NCBI RefSeq assembly: GCF_900292075.1
Contig: NZ_OLMV01000001.1
Coordinates: 744,001-808,000 of the forward strand
Length of the DNA stretch: 64,000 nt
DNA from: Microbacterium timonense
GTDB taxonomy: Bacteria > Actinomycetota > Actinomycetes > Actinomycetales > Microbacteriaceae
Reading direction: 5' to 3'
Shown here: piece by piece, positions 62,447-64,000 of the stretch
Layout: every line of letters begins with the position of its first letter
Numbering within the stretch: the first letter of the stretch is position 1
Translations under genes and position numbers: made by a program
The notes under the pieces: model-generated
Told to the model about the DNA's origin: nothing
Seen by the model: the letters and a program-made list of their open reading frames with translations, nothing else
Databases searched by the model: none

Positions 62447-63046
62447 GTGCGCGTTATTCCATTCCTGCAGTCCATGGACGCGTGGGTGGTCGTCAGCCGG
62501 GTCGGCGATGTTGCGACACTAGTCGCGACAGCGATCGCCGTCGCCGGTATAATCACGGCGTTTCTGGTTCGACCGAGACTCAGGGTCTTTGCCGAGGTCC
62601 AAGCCGGCGATCGCCTGATGGTGTTCGTGTGGCATGAGAACGGATCTTCTCCTGCTTACAGCGTCTCGTGGCGTTGGGCGTCGCTGCGCGAGGACGGGAC
62701 GACACTCGCGGCCGAGAGCGGGAGCACCTGGGGGGATAGTCCCAGCACCGTGTTTCTGGACGAGTATCGGCACATTGAGTTCGTCATCAACATCGAGCCG
62801 CTCATGGTCGAATCTTCGACGCTCCACCGGGTCGAGCTCCGCGCGCCTCTTGGGGTCCTATGTGAGGTGAGTTGGCGTCGGCCGCTACTACCGTGGTTAC
62901 GGGCGCGTCGTGTCATCCGATGGTCACACCAAGATCGCATTGCCGGGCGCGCGCCCGTCGAACTAACCAAGAAGGCCGCGAGAGACGCGCTCCGGGCAGC
63001 GTTTCCGCACACGCCACCGCGAATCCCGCCCATGCAGAAGTTCTAG
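62447..63046 (+). CDS. single-pass membrane protein (199 aa)
   Basis: Function unknown. One hydrophobic segment at ~22-42 (ATLVATAIAVAGIITAFLV) follows a short N-terminus. A beta-rich soluble domain follows (FAEVQAGDRLMVFVWHENGS, VFLDEYRHIEFVINIEP, LRAPLGVLCEVSWRRPLLPW), then a basic tail. GTG 62447 fits a leaderless TAGTGT promoter. It follows the ApeA gene on the same strand and may belong to the same accessory segment. Confidence 0.7.
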   Translation: MRVIPFLQSMDAWVVVSRVGDVATLVATAIAVAGIITAFLVRPRLRVFAEVQAGDRLMVFVWHENGSSPAYSVSWRWASLREDGTTLAAESGSTWGDSPSTVFLDEYRHIEFVINIEPLMVESSTLHRVELRAPLGVLCEVSWRRPLLPWLRARRVIRWSHQDRIAGRAPVELTKKAARDALRAAFPHTPPRIPPMQKF

Positions 63047-63507
63047 CCGGGGAGGTCTTTAGACGGTTTCATTGGCACGAGCATGTAGGTCTCATTGCGA
63101 CCGGCGCGTTCGGCCAGTGTGCGCTTCATCGAGCGAGCCGGTGCCCTCCCGATGCTGTTCGATCTTGTGCGCGCATGACGAAGATCACCGCGCGGACAGG
63201 CTGGCACCCGCGTCCCGATCGGGGGCTACTCGGAGGGGACGGCCTGATCGGCGCCGCGCACGTCGTCAGAGTGACGACAGCCGCGGGCGCTCGCGGACCG
63301 TCTGGCGAGGCTACCAAGCACGGCGTACGCGAGTGGGTACCAGAGGACGACCGATCGAGCCGATGACGAGGACTCGCGGCTCCTTGATGCTCGGATCGGT
63401 CCCCTGTCCGAGCCTCGCACGGAAAGGGATCCGGCGCGGAGCGCAACCGATACCGAGGCGCTGGACTTCGTGCCGATAGCCCTGTTGCCGCTGCGACGGC
63501 AAGGAGT
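63047..63507. other. intergenic, no gene seen
   Basis: About 460 bp with only overlapping short frames lacking starts, motifs or coding bias. It separates the accessory segment from the aldehyde dehydrogenase and its terminator. Confidence 0.6.
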
Positions 63508-63537
63508 GAGGGGCCGCGGTCCCCACCGCGGCCCCTC
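63508..63537 (-). terminator. terminator of the aldehyde dehydrogenase gene
   Basis: GAGGGGCCGCGG (63508-63519) pairs perfectly with CCGCGGCCCCTC (63526-63537) across a 6-nt loop, 39 bp after the stop of the minus-strand gene. Confidence 0.8.
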
Positions 63538-63575
63538 TGGCCAACCCGGGAGTCACTCGGGTCGGACGTGTGTGT

Positions 63576-64000
63576 TCAGCGGCTGATGACCTTGGGGGCC
63601 GCGACCGCCTTGAGGCCGGCGACGCCGAACTCCTGGCCGTACCCGGACTGCTTGGTGCCGCCGAACGGCACGGCCGGGTTGAGGGCGCCGTGCTGGTTGA
63701 TCCACACCGTGCCCGCCTGCAGTCGCTTGGCGACCTCGACAGCGGCGTCGGTGTCGCTGGCCCAGACGGACGCGCCGAGGCCCTGCTCCGACGCGTTTGC
63801 GCGGCGGATGGCGTCCTCGACGTCGGTGTATCTGATCACGGGAATGGCGGGGCCGAACTGTTCTTCGTCGACGAGTCGTGCACCGTCTTCGATGTCGGCG
63901 ACGACCGTGGTGCGGTAGAAGAGGGGGCCGAGGTCGCCGGCAGGTTCGCCGCCCGTGACGATGCGGGCGCCGCGTTCGCGGGCGTCGTCGACCAGGTCGC
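63576..64000 (-). CDS. aldehyde dehydrogenase family protein, C-terminal part
   Basis: The gene runs off the right edge; ~141 codons are visible. They include GARIVTGGEPAGDLGPLFY, EEQFGPAIPVIRYTDVEDAI (catalytic-region EEQFGP), LGASVWASDTDAAVEVAKRL and TVWINQHGALNPAVPFGGTK followed by QSGYGQEFG. These are hallmarks of the C-terminal NAD(P)-dependent aldehyde dehydrogenase fold. The active-site Cys lies outside the window. Substrate cannot be assigned. Confidence 0.93.
   Translation of the reverse strand, partial: DLVDDARERGARIVTGGEPAGDLGPLFYRTTVVADIEDGARLVDEEQFGPAIPVIRYTDVEDAIRRANASEQGLGASVWASDTDAAVEVAKRLQAGTVWINQHGALNPAVPFGGTKQSGYGQEFGVAGLKAVAAPKVISR

Overview
The window is high-GC actinobacterial DNA. 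Gene content, GTG starts, 4-nt ATGA/GTGA overlaps between operon genes, probable leaderless promoters (a TANNNT box 6-8 nt before the start codon) and an interspersed repeat suggest a member of the Microbacteriaceae, most likely Microbacterium. The genus is an inference from overall character, not from a marker gene.

Layout. 0-5.2 kb: 3' part of a membrane-anchored nSTAND/WD40-type signalling protein, serA (serine biosynthesis), and a pair of small membrane proteins. 5.2-16.4 kb: a carbohydrate locus. One minus-strand operon encodes a solute-binding lipoprotein, two sugar-ABC permeases, a ROK kinase, an M81 (MlrC-like) metallopeptidase, a GH29 alpha-L-fucosidase and two tandem CutC paralogues. 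A divergent ROK-family repressor and a second GH29 enzyme complete it, and operator-like palindromes are shared between the promoters. 16.5-24.0 kb: branched-chain amino acid genes (ilvD-ilvB-ilvN-ilvC) preceded by trehalose synthesis genes (otsA-otsB). 24.5-37.0 kb: a 3-hydroxybutyrate/ketone-body type catabolic region. It has thiolase, succinyl-CoA:3-ketoacid CoA-transferase (scoA/scoB), an IclR regulator, an alpha/beta hydrolase, 3-hydroxybutyrate dehydrogenase, a TetR regulator, an acyl-CoA ligase and a complete Liv-type ABC importer. 37.2-43.4 kb: MarR-MFS efflux pair, tRNA-Lys, hisN-like phosphatase, lipoprotein, YaeQ, SDR and a MmyB-like regulator. 43.4-48 kb: an ECF41/SigJ-type sigma factor with oxidoreductase, SnoaL-like protein, epoxide-hydrolase-like enzyme, SRPBCC and hemerythrin proteins. 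Two divergent promoters there fit the ECF41 consensus.

49.7-63.5 kb is an accessory region with decayed and orphan genes. It holds a frameshifted secreted-protein gene, coding fragments, an AraC regulator with two alpha/beta hydrolases, a broken tyrosine integrase beside a tRNA/tmRNA 3'-end remnant and integrase-arm-like repeats, and an orphan antitoxin-like XRE protein. It also holds a small coiled-coil/winged-helix regulator, a tRNA gene with a long (type II, Leu-like) variable arm but an Asp anticodon GUC, and an ApeA-type HEPN anti-phage protein. The right edge cuts an aldehyde dehydrogenase.

The most unusual items are the chimeric tRNA placed 75 bp upstream of the HEPN defence gene, the twin divergent ECF41-type promoters, and the fucosidase/M81/double-CutC operon, in which one CutC reads through an inverted repeat.
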